9,866 nt of DNA from Pontimonas sp. (lineage in GTDB: Bacteria > Actinomycetota > Actinomycetes > Actinomycetales > Microbacteriaceae): the NCBI GenBank assembly GCA_023263045.1, contig JALQXU010000028.1, forward strand, positions 1-9,866, given 5' to 3'. A model generated the notes under the pieces. It was not told the origin of the DNA, searched no databases, and was given only the letters and a program-made list of their open reading frames with translations. Below are positions 1 through 6,538 of the stretch, piece after piece. The position numbers and the translations under genes are program-made. The first letter of the stretch is position 1, and each line of letters opens with the position of its first letter.

Positions 1-691
1 CCGTGGTCAGAAAATCAAACCACCACCAAGGTCTTGGCAGAGCATTCAACACCGTCCCCATCGTGAGCGCTGGGGGGATAGAAAACCCGTTGCGTTTATC
101 CCGCAACCTTGCACCCGCGACCGGAACATCCACGGTCACCACCAACGTGTCAAACCCGGCTTTCGCCGCCCGATCCACCAACTCCATCGACCGATCCCGG
201 TCTTTCCACATATACAGCTGGAACCAGTTACGACCCCCAGGCGCCACCTGCTTCACATGCTCGATTGAGCGAGTCCCCATCGTCGACAACGTGAACGGCA
301 CACCCCAATCCGCCGCCACAGAAGCCCCCGCATCCTCACCCTCGTGATGCATCATCCTCGTGAACCCCGTCGGAGCTATCCCCACCGGGAACGACACCGG
401 CGCACCCAACACCTCCCACGACGTCGACACCTCGGACACATCCCGCAAAATCGCAGGCTGGAACTCCACATCCTCAAACGCCTGCCTCGCCCTCGCCAAC
501 GACAACTCCGCCTCAGCAGCCCCATCACAATAATCGAACGGAGCCCTCGGAGTCCGTCGCTTCGCAATCGCTCGCAAATCCCACACCGTCAACGCCGAAT
601 CCAACCGACGCTTCTTCCCATCCCACGTCGGCCCCTTAAACCGCAACAACGGCGCCAACTCCTTCGGCCGCGGAAAACGACGCTTCGTCAT
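1..691 (-). CDS. lldD: FMN-dependent L-lactate dehydrogenase (LldD2-like), C-terminal part missing
   Basis: This enzyme would oxidise L-lactate to pyruvate using FMN, passing electrons to the respiratory chain at the membrane face. The first 230 codons are present; the frame is still open at base 1, so the FMN/active-site histidine region (SNHGGRQ-type) is not seen. Visible family landmarks are FDYCDGAAEAE (residues 52-62), VGIAPTGFTR (103-112), STMGTRSIE (136-144), WFQLYMWKDRDRSM (156-169) and TVDVPVAGARLRDKRNGF (186-203). From memory these are very close to mycobacterial LldD2 (about 414 residues). The ATG overlaps the rhaB stop as ATGA, and AGAGG lies six bases upstream. As last gene of the rha operon it would consume the lactate made from lactaldehyde. 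Codon use is strikingly unlike its neighbours: among codons 1-140, about 70% end in G and 5% in C, and TTG is the only leucine codon. Family assignment is firm; lactate as substrate is inferred from similarity and context. Confidence 0.9.
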   Translation of the reverse strand, partial: MTKRRFPRPKELAPLLRFKGPTWDGKKRRLDSALTVWDLRAIAKRRTPRAPFDYCDGAAEAELSLARARQAFEDVEFQPAILRDVSEVSTSWEVLGAPVSFPVGIAPTGFTRMMHHEGEDAGASVAADWGVPFTLSTMGTRSIEHVKQVAPGGRNWFQLYMWKDRDRSMELVDRAAKAGFDTLVVTVDVPVAGARLRDKRNGFSIPPALTMGTVLNALPRPWWWFDFLTT

Positions 692-2112
692 AAGATGCCT
701 CTCTCGGGTCTGGGAGTAAAGGTTCGTAGGGTGCTCGATGCCGCGGTGACCGCTCGCAGCGACTCCAAGTCGCCATCGATGAGTCCGGCAGCTCGAGCTT
801 GAATAAGAATATTGCCCAGGGCTGTTGCTTCCACAGGCCCGGCAATGACAGGGATGCCTGAATAATCGGCTAAACGCTGACAGAGCAGCTGATTCAACGA
901 TCCTCCGCCCACTAACGAAATGTCCCGGGGGGTTATTCCCGCCAAAGCACCTGCCGTCGCAACAGTCGTGGCAAACGCCTTCGCCAAGCTCTCAATAATC
1001 GAGGCAACCATAGCGACCTCACTCGCGGGAACTGGCTGATTGTGCTGGGCCAACCAGTCTGCGATGCGCTGGGGCATATTCCCCGGGGGCATGAAGACTG
1101 AATCATCGACATCGAACAGCGAGACGACCCCGTCGTAATCCTCAGCTTGAGCGACCAGGTCCTCCACGCTCCGAGAATCGCCGTGGTCATTCCAGTGTCG
1201 AACACACTCGTTGAGAAGCCACAACCCCATGACGTTGTGGAGGAACCGAATTCGGTCGTCGACACCGCGCTCATTCGTGAAGTTTGCGCTTCTCGCAGCA
1301 TCGCTCACGATGGCGCTCTCCAACTCCAAGCCCACCAAGCCCCACGTGCCACAGGAGATGTAAGCACTCTCACCAGTCGACAACGGAGCCGCCACAACGG
1401 CGGAGGCCGTGTCGTGAGACCCAACCGCAACCACCGACCCGGCGATACCCAGCTCTGCAGAGAGAGTACGCGAGACATCGCCCACCCGTTGACCGGGCTT
1501 GATGAGCGGGGCGAACAGGTGCCGAGGAGCTCCCGTCAGCCCGACCAACTCATCGCTGAGTGCCCCCGTAGAAATATCGATCAGCCCTGTGGTCGACGCA
1601 TTGGTCTCTTCCATCCAGGACTGCCCCGTCAACCAGAAATTGATGAGGTCGGGAATCAACAGCAACTGCTCGGCGGATCCTGCGGGTCCCTCCCATTGCT
1701 CTGCGGCCAGCTGATACACCGTGTTGAAGGGCAAAAACTGCAGGCCGTTCTTGCGAAAGAGCTCCTCAAAGGGAGCCTGAGTGTGAATCGCTGAGACACC
1801 CCTCGCTGTCCGGTCGTCCCGATAGTGAAAGGGCTCATGGAGAAGAGCTCCCCCACGAAGTAGGCCGTAGTCCACAGCCCACGAATCCACTCCGATGGAC
1901 ACAACGTCGTCGTGCTGCTCGTAGGTCTCACGCAGTCCCTGCCGAATGTTCTCGAAGAGACCCGTCACATCCCAGTGCAAACCGTCGGCGTGCTCCACCG
2001 GCCCATTGGGGAAACGGGAAACAACCTCGTGATGGATTACCCCACCCTGGAGATGCCCGGCGATGACTCGGCCACTCGTGGCGCCGAGGTCGATAGCAAC
2101 GACGATGCTCAT
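688..2112 (-). CDS. rhaB: Rhamnulokinase RhaB
   Basis: A 474-residue FGGY-family sugar kinase that would phosphorylate L-rhamnulose to L-rhamnulose 1-phosphate with ATP in the cytosol. The N-terminal phosphate motif DLGATSGRV is at residues 8-16, GVDSWAVDYGLL at 74-85, the likely catalytic aspartate D234 in GSHDTAS, the second phosphate motif YISCGTWGLVGLE at 251-263, and the adenosine-binding VGGGSLNQLLCQ at 401-412. Length fits the family. The ATG sits in an ATGA overlap with the rhaEW stop, and no good Shine-Dalgarno precedes it, so translation probably depends on ribosomes finishing rhaEW. Its own stop overlaps the lldD start in the same way. The rhamnulokinase call, rather than another FGGY kinase, rests on the DLGATSGRV/GVDSWAVDYG signature and on neighbouring rhaI and rhaEW. 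Confidence 0.95.
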   Translation of the reverse strand: MSIVVAIDLGATSGRVIAGHLQGGVIHHEVVSRFPNGPVEHADGLHWDVTGLFENIRQGLRETYEQHDDVVSIGVDSWAVDYGLLRGGALLHEPFHYRDDRTARGVSAIHTQAPFEELFRKNGLQFLPFNTVYQLAAEQWEGPAGSAEQLLLIPDLINFWLTGQSWMEETNASTTGLIDISTGALSDELVGLTGAPRHLFAPLIKPGQRVGDVSRTLSAELGIAGSVVAVGSHDTASAVVAAPLSTGESAYISCGTWGLVGLELESAIVSDAARSANFTNERGVDDRIRFLHNVMGLWLLNECVRHWNDHGDSRSVEDLVAQAEDYDGVVSLFDVDDSVFMPPGNMPQRIADWLAQHNQPVPASEVAMVASIIESLAKAFATTVATAGALAGITPRDISLVGGGSLNQLLCQRLADYSGIPVIAGPVEATALGNILIQARAAGLIDGDLESLRAVTAASSTLRTFTPRPERGIL

Positions 2113-4142
2113 CGCAGAAAAGCTGCCGCCACCCCAGAGTCAACGGGGATATGAGCACCGGTGGTCAGTCTCAAATCACTCCCGGTCAAAACCGACACTG
2201 CATCGGCAATGCTCTCTGGAACAACCTCTTGCTTGAGGATTGTCCGCTGAGCATAGAAGCGACCTAAGTCTTCCTCTTTCACCCCGTAAGTCTTGGCTCG
2301 GTTAGCGCCCCAGCCCGCTGCAAAGATTCCCGACCCTCGGACGACGCCATCCGGGTTGATGCCGTTTACTCGGATTCCATACTCGCCGAGCTCCACAGCG
2401 AGCAGTCGAACCTGGTGGGCTTGGTCAGCTTTCGTCGCCGAATAGGCGATGTTGTTGGGTCCGGCAAACACAGAGTTCTTCGACGAGATGTAGACGATAT
2501 CGCCGCCCATTCTTTGATTAATCAAAATCCGGGCGGCTTCTCGCGACACCAGGAACGATCCCTTGGCCATGATGTCGTGCTGGAAATCCCAATCCGATTC
2601 CGTGGTCTCCAAGAGCGGCTTCGACAGCGAGACTCCCGCGTTATTCACGACGATGTCGACACCGCCAAACGCCAGTACTGCGCGGTCGAGGGCGTTCTTC
2701 ACAGCGTTCTCGTCGCGAACATCCATCCCCACTCCGATGGCGACATCGGTGGACCCAATTTCTCTCGCCACTGCCTGAGCCTTCGACTCGTCGAGATCAG
2801 CAATCACCACACAGGCGCCATCGTGAGCTAAGCGCTGCGCAATCGCTTTACCGATCCCAGATGCTGCGCCTGTCACAAAAGCGACCTTGCTCGCGTGAGA
2901 GGAGGGCTTCGGCAGTCGTTGAAGCTTTGCCTCCTCTAGCGACCAGTACTCGATGCGGAATTTCTCCCGCTCCGAAATGGGTCGATACGTGGAGAGGGCC
3001 TCCGCACCTCGCATCACGTTGATGGCGTTGATGTAAAACTCGCTCGCGACCCGAGCTGTCTTCTTATCTGCCCCAAAGGAGAACATTCCCACACCAGGAA
3101 CGAGAACAATGAGGGGATCAGCGCCGCGCATCGCGGGTGACTCTTTCTCCCGATACTTCTCGTAGTACCTCGTGTAGGCAGCCCGGTACGACTCGTGCAG
3201 CTTTTTCAGCCGAGCTGTGACAGTGTCCAGATCTGCCGTGGGCGCAAGATCTAGCACCATCGGGCGAACCTTGGTGCGCAAGAAATGATCGGGGCAGGAC
3301 GTTCCCAGATTCGCAAGCTTGGGGTGCTTGGAGCGTGAGAGAAAGTCCAGGACCTCGGGAGCATCGGTGAAGTGGCCGACCATGGGACGGTCCGTTGACG
3401 CCAAACCGCGGATAATCGGAGCAAGAGCAGCAGCTCGAGCTTTGCGGGCCGCTGGCTTCAAGGGAGTGAGGTCTTTGACAACCCGCCCGAAGGGTTCTTT
3501 CTTGCCGTGAGCCTTGATGTACTTCTCGGCGGTTCGAATAATCCACAACGAGTTCTTCTCACACGCCTCGCTAGTTTCTCCCCACGCCGTGATTCCGTGC
3601 CCACCAAGAATGCAGCCGATTGCCTCCGGGTGCTTCTCCTTGATCCGAGCGATATCGAGACCCAATTGGAAACCAGGTCTCCGCCACGGGACCCAGACGA
3701 CTTTGGAGCCAAAAATTTTCGTCGTCAGTTCTTTACCGTCCACAGCAGTGGCGATTGCAATACCCGAATCGGGATGCAGGTGGTCGACATGGTTCGCGTC
3801 GACTAGGGCGTGCATGGCGGTGTCAATGGAGGGAGCAGCGCCACCCTTACCGTGGGCGCAATAGTCGAACGCTTCAACCATCTCGTCTTCGCGCTCAAGT
3901 CCCGGATAGACATCCGCGAGTTGCCTCACTCGATCGAGCTGGAGAACAGCGAGACCGGCTTCCGTCAGTGTTCCAAGGTCCCCGCCGGACCCCTTCACAT
4001 AGAGCAAAGGGATGTTCGTGCCCGACACAGGGTCTTTGCCCACGCCTTTCGCGCTGGTGTTCCCACCAGCAAAATTGGTGTTTCTCGGGTCGGCTCCGAG
4101 CCTGCGCGATCGCTGAACGAGATCACGGGCTGTCTTGCTCAC
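2109..4142 (-). CDS. rhaEW: Bifunctional rhamnulose-1-phosphate aldolase / short-chain dehydrogenase RhaEW
   Basis: A 677-residue fusion. The N-terminal class II aldolase domain (about 1-390) would split L-rhamnulose 1-phosphate into DHAP and L-lactaldehyde; its probable divalent-metal ligands are H121 and H123 in HLHP and H182 in LGGHG. The C-terminal SDR domain (about 418-677) shows the Rossmann motif TGAASGIG (424-431), NNAG (500-503), a serine-rich active-site strand YISSKNS (551-557) and YxxxK (Y567, K571). Homologous RhaEW/YuxG proteins of Bacillus and Chloroflexus are described as also oxidising lactaldehyde to lactate with NAD, which fits the lactate dehydrogenase gene in this operon. 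The start is GTG; its G is the last base of the rhaI TAG stop, with GGGGAG a few bases upstream inside rhaI. The product of the dehydrogenase half is inferred from homology and context. Confidence 0.93.
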   Translation of the reverse strand: MSKTARDLVQRSRRLGADPRNTNFAGGNTSAKGVGKDPVSGTNIPLLYVKGSGGDLGTLTEAGLAVLQLDRVRQLADVYPGLEREDEMVEAFDYCAHGKGGAAPSIDTAMHALVDANHVDHLHPDSGIAIATAVDGKELTTKIFGSKVVWVPWRRPGFQLGLDIARIKEKHPEAIGCILGGHGITAWGETSEACEKNSLWIIRTAEKYIKAHGKKEPFGRVVKDLTPLKPAARKARAAALAPIIRGLASTDRPMVGHFTDAPEVLDFLSRSKHPKLANLGTSCPDHFLRTKVRPMVLDLAPTADLDTVTARLKKLHESYRAAYTRYYEKYREKESPAMRGADPLIVLVPGVGMFSFGADKKTARVASEFYINAINVMRGAEALSTYRPISEREKFRIEYWSLEEAKLQRLPKPSSHASKVAFVTGAASGIGKAIAQRLAHDGACVVIADLDESKAQAVAREIGSTDVAIGVGMDVRDENAVKNALDRAVLAFGGVDIVVNNAGVSLSKPLLETTESDWDFQHDIMAKGSFLVSREAARILINQRMGGDIVYISSKNSVFAGPNNIAYSATKADQAHQVRLLAVELGEYGIRVNGINPDGVVRGSGIFAAGWGANRAKTYGVKEEDLGRFYAQRTILKQEVVPESIADAVSVLTGSDLRLTTGAHIPVDSGVAAAFLR

Positions 4143-5305
4143 TAGGCTCCCCAGCCCATCTGCTGACCGCCCACGCGCTCAGCGGCAATCGTGTCCAAAT
4201 GCCCGCTCTGACGGTATGCGTCAAACGGCTCTGCAGGGAGACCCCTCGACTCACGCCAGGTGGCCAGTGCCGGCCTGACATCGGTGTTGAAGGCATCCAT
4301 CAACACGGCGCTCGCACCCAACACATCGCCAGACTTCTCGGCCTTATCGAGCGCGTCCATATCGACGAGGAGAACTTTCGCAGTCATTTCCTGCACGTTG
4401 AGGACACTGCGGATTTGACCCGGAATCTTGTCCTCGATGTTGTGGCACTGATCGAGCATGAACGCCACATCCGAATCCCGATCAAGGCCACCGTTGCGGT
4501 AGACCTCGAAAATGATTCTGAAGAGCTGGAACGGATCAGCCGCACCCACAATCAGGTCGTCGTCCGCATAGAAGCGTGAGTTGAAGTCAAATGACCCCAG
4601 GCGACCCAGTCGAAGGAGTTGCGCCACGATGAATTCGATGTTTGTTCCTGGAGCGTGGTGTCCGGTATCCAGACACACCTGAGCTTTGTCGCCCAGCTCG
4701 AGAACCTGAACATAGGCGGTGCCCCAGTCGGGAACATCGGTGTGGTAGAACGCTGGCTCGAAGAACTTGTATTCGAGGACCATGCGATGGTCAGCCCCCA
4801 AGCGCTCGTAAATGGTCTGCAAGGACTCGTGCAAACGATCTTGGCGAGCACGCAGATTAACCTGGCCTGGATAGTTGGATCCATCCGCGAGCCAAATCTT
4901 GAGATCCCGTGACCCCGTCTCGCCCATAATGTCGATGCACTCGAAGTGGTGATCGATCGCTGCCTGGCGCACCTTCTTATCCACGTGGGTGAGTGATCCA
5001 AACCGGTAGATATCGTCCTGGAAGGTGTTCGAGTTAATCGTCCCCAGTCGAACGCCGTGATTTTCGGCGTGCTTTTTCAGGTCGGCGAAGTCCTCAACTT
5101 TGTCCCAGGGGATGTGAAGAGCCACGCTCGGAGCCAAGCCGGTGAATCTGTGGACCGTCGCCGCGTCCTCGATTTTCTCGTATGGGTTCCGAGGAGTTCC
5201 CGCGGTGGTGAAGACCTTGAATCGCGTTCCCGAATTTCCAAACGCCCAAGACGGAAGCTCGATGGCTTGAGCCTCAAGAATGTCGGTCATGGCCGTGGTG
5301 AACAT
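4142..5305 (-). CDS. rhaI: L-rhamnose isomerase (Gram-positive/Streptomyces subtype)
   Basis: A 387-residue cytosolic TIM-barrel metalloenzyme that would interconvert L-rhamnose and L-rhamnulose, the first step of the operon. Likely metal-binding positions are E179 in LEYKFFEPAFY, D213 and H216 in CLDTGHH, the FDFNSRFYADDDL segment (239-251) and D285 in MLDQCHN. The overall pattern resembles the Pseudomonas stutzeri-type enzyme more than E. coli RhaA. I chose the ATG at 5305 because a full AAAGGAG lies five bases upstream; an upstream ATG at 5353 would add 16 residues unlike the family and has no supporting signal. The stop shares one base with the rhaEW GTG. Expression is probably controlled by the LacI-type operator about 110 bases upstream. 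The isomerase call is secure; the exact metal ligands are assigned by motif comparison only. Confidence 0.93.
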   Translation of the reverse strand: MFTTAMTDILEAQAIELPSWAFGNSGTRFKVFTTAGTPRNPYEKIEDAATVHRFTGLAPSVALHIPWDKVEDFADLKKHAENHGVRLGTINSNTFQDDIYRFGSLTHVDKKVRQAAIDHHFECIDIMGETGSRDLKIWLADGSNYPGQVNLRARQDRLHESLQTIYERLGADHRMVLEYKFFEPAFYHTDVPDWGTAYVQVLELGDKAQVCLDTGHHAPGTNIEFIVAQLLRLGRLGSFDFNSRFYADDDLIVGAADPFQLFRIIFEVYRNGGLDRDSDVAFMLDQCHNIEDKIPGQIRSVLNVQEMTAKVLLVDMDALDKAEKSGDVLGASAVLMDAFNTDVRPALATWRESRGLPAEPFDAYRQSGHLDTIAAERVGGQQMGWGA

Positions 5306-5310
5306 CAGCA

Positions 5311-5317
5311 CTCCTTT
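5311..5317 (-). promoter_or_regulatory. Ribosome binding site of rhaI
   Basis: The minus strand reads AAAGGAG followed by TGCTG and ATG. This near-perfect Shine-Dalgarno sequence, five bases from the codon at 5305, decides the rhaI start against the longer reading from 5353. Confidence 0.8.
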
Positions 5318-5410
5318 GTAGCTGAGGTCGTGATGAGAGTTACCTCGTAGCAACAGACCCGGACATCGGATCGGACTCGTTCTGCGAGGATTGTCACCAC
5401 AGACCTAACT

Positions 5411-5424
5411 TTGAAACGATTCAA
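5411..5424. promoter_or_regulatory. LacI-family operator O1 for the rha operon
   Basis: TTGAAACGATTCAA is a 14-base palindrome with the central CG typical of LacI-family operators; only the pair at positions 6 and 9 fails to match. It overlaps the proposed -10 and transcription start of the rhaI promoter, where bound repressor would block initiation. The adjacent divergent regulator is the obvious candidate to bind it. Confidence 0.75.
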
Positions 5425-5452
5425 TCTAGAATTATCTGTAACCTTGTCACAA
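5423..5452 (-). promoter_or_regulatory. Candidate promoter of the rha operon
   Basis: On the minus strand TTGTGA (5452-5447) and TAGATT (5428-5423) are separated by 18 bases, a plausible -35/-10 pair. Transcription would start near 5416, inside O1. A better -10 match, GATAAT, lies slightly upstream but has no convincing -35 at proper distance; TTGACA at 5470-5465 also lacks a good partner. The exact promoter is therefore uncertain. Confidence 0.45.
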
Positions 5453-5488
5453 CCGCACGGAAAATGTCAAAGCTTGAAACCCAGAGTT

Positions 5489-5502
5489 TTGTAACGTTTC
5501 AG
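5489..5502. promoter_or_regulatory. LacI-family operator O2 for the regulator gene
   Basis: TTGTAACGTTTCAG has the same CG-centred layout as O1 (shared pattern TTGnAACGnTTCAR), with two mismatched pairs. Its centre lies 78 bases from that of O1 and about 45 bases before the regulator ATG, covering the likely -35 of that gene. This suggests autorepression, and possibly looping with O1. Confidence 0.6.
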
Positions 5503-5516
5503 TAGCGTCATACTCT
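5489..5516 (+). promoter_or_regulatory. Candidate promoter of the lacI-family gene
   Basis: TTGTAA (5489-5494) and TACTCT (5511-5516) are spaced by 16 bases, giving a start about 15-20 bases before the ATG. The -35 lies inside O2, consistent with autoregulation. GAGG at 5531-5534, five bases before the ATG at 5540, would be the ribosome binding site. Confidence 0.4.
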
Positions 5517-5539
5517 CTCACCAAAACCCCGAGGCACAC

Positions 5540-6538
5540 ATGTCGTCCAGTATCAAAGACGTGGCACTCCACGCGGGCGTCAGCGTGGGAACAGTCTCGA
5601 ACGTTCTCAACCACCCCTCGCGAGTCAGCTCCAAAACAGTCAAACGCGTTCAAAAATCAATCAACGAGCTGGGCTTTGTCCGAAATGACGCAGCACGGCA
5701 ATTGCGGGCAGGGGAAAGCCGAACGATCGCCCTCTTAGTGTTCGATGCGGCCAACCCCTTCTTCACCGCGCTTGCTCGCGGGGCAGAAGACGCGGCGACT
5801 GACGAGGGTTACTCCGTCATCCTCGCGAACACCTCAGAGTCGCAGGAGCGAGAACACAGCTACCTGGACCTCTTCGAAGAGCAGAGAGTTCGCGGCATCC
5901 TCATCTCCCCTTACGGCGATGTTGAAGAGAGACTGTCCGCCCTGAAAAAGTTTGGAATACCCTCCGTGCTGGTTGACCGGGTTAGTGAAAACCAGGTCTT
6001 CAGCTCGGTCTCAGTTGACGATCACGCCGGAGGTACTATCGCCGCCAATCACTTGCTGAACCTCGGGCGCACCCGGATCGGTTTTGTGGGCGGACCCCTC
6101 GAGATTCCCCAGGTCGCCGACCGTCTTCGCGGAGCGCAGGACGCTCTTCAGGCATCCCCCGGCGCAACGCTGACCATCTTCGAAACGTCCGCTACAACGG
6201 TTCTGGAGGGACGCACCGCTGGAGAAAAAATCAGAGAGATGTCGCCGGCCGAGCGACCCAATGCCCTCTTTGCCGCTAACGATCTCGTCGCGATCGGTCT
6301 TCTCCAAGCACTCGTGGCGACAGGGTCACTGCGAGTACCCGATGACATCGCCATCATCGGTTATGACGACATCGACTTTGCGACGTCGGCCATCGTCCCG
6401 CTGACATCCATTCGGCAACCGAGCGCCCTCATGGGCGAGACCGCCCTGAAGCTTCTGCGCGAAGAAGCTCTCGACCCCTCGAAGAAACCGCGTCGGGTGG
6501 TATTTCAGCCAGAACTCGTCATTCGCGAATCGGCGTAA
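5540..6538 (+). CDS. LacI-family transcriptional regulator, probable rhamnose repressor
   Basis: A complete 332-residue LacI/GalR-type regulator. The helix-turn-helix (residues 5-24) reads SIKDVALHAGVSVGTVSNVLN, followed by RVSSKTVKRVQKSINELGFVRND and the hinge helix AARQLRAG with the usual minor-groove leucine. The periplasmic-binding-protein-like effector domain starts at about residue 62 (TIALLVFDAANPFF) and includes AANDLVAIGLLQAL, the IIGYDDIDFA segment and LTSIRQP. GAGG five bases before the ATG supports the start. It is divergent from rhaI, and two matching palindromes lie between them, so I infer that it represses the rha operon and itself and is released by rhamnose, rhamnulose or a phosphorylated derivative. 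The ligand is not readable from sequence. Its TAA directly abuts the guaA stop on the other strand. Confidence 0.92.
   Translation: MSSSIKDVALHAGVSVGTVSNVLNHPSRVSSKTVKRVQKSINELGFVRNDAARQLRAGESRTIALLVFDAANPFFTALARGAEDAATDEGYSVILANTSESQEREHSYLDLFEEQRVRGILISPYGDVEERLSALKKFGIPSVLVDRVSENQVFSSVSVDDHAGGTIAANHLLNLGRTRIGFVGGPLEIPQVADRLRGAQDALQASPGATLTIFETSATTVLEGRTAGEKIREMSPAERPNALFAANDLVAIGLLQALVATGSLRVPDDIAIIGYDDIDFATSAIVPLTSIRQPSALMGETALKLLREEALDPSKKPRRVVFQPELVIRESA

Larger units (their letters stand above)
5306..5539. promoter_or_regulatory. Divergent regulatory region between rhaI and the lacI-family gene
   Basis: This 234-base spacer is the largest non-coding stretch in the window. It holds two LacI-type palindromes (5411-5424 and 5489-5502), plausible promoters in both directions, an imperfect inverted repeat at 5437-5451, and a roughly 110-base untranslated leader for rhaI. 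The leader contains only short hairpins (for example CTCG/CGAG around 5376-5388) and nothing I recognise as a riboswitch. It is visibly more AT-rich at 5400-5500 than the coding DNA around it. Confidence 0.75.

Noticed and set aside
1147..1794. Plus-strand open frame of 215 codons opposite rhaB.
   Set aside because: Shadow of rhaB; composition is typical of reverse-complement translation and there is no plausible upstream signal.
3755..4579. Long plus-strand open frame (274 codons) opposite rhaEW and rhaI.
   Set aside because: It is antisense to well-supported genes, rich in Arg/Pro/His/Ser of low-information kind, spans the rhaI/rhaEW junction and resembles no family.
5306..5353. A longer rhaI reading starting at 5353.
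   Set aside because: It adds 16 residues not expected for the family, and the strong AAAGGAG sits inside it, five bases before the ATG at 5305.
5371..5390. Small hairpin CTCG-TTCTG-CGAG in the rhaI leader, considered as an attenuator or riboswitch part.
   Set aside because: Only four base pairs, no alternative structure or terminator seen, and no known riboswitch core.
6521..6530. Perfect ten-base palindrome ATTCGCGAAT near the end of the regulator gene, considered as a bidirectional terminator.
   Set aside because: With no loop bases it would form only a three- to four-pair stem, has no T-tract, and is inside coding sequence; likely chance.
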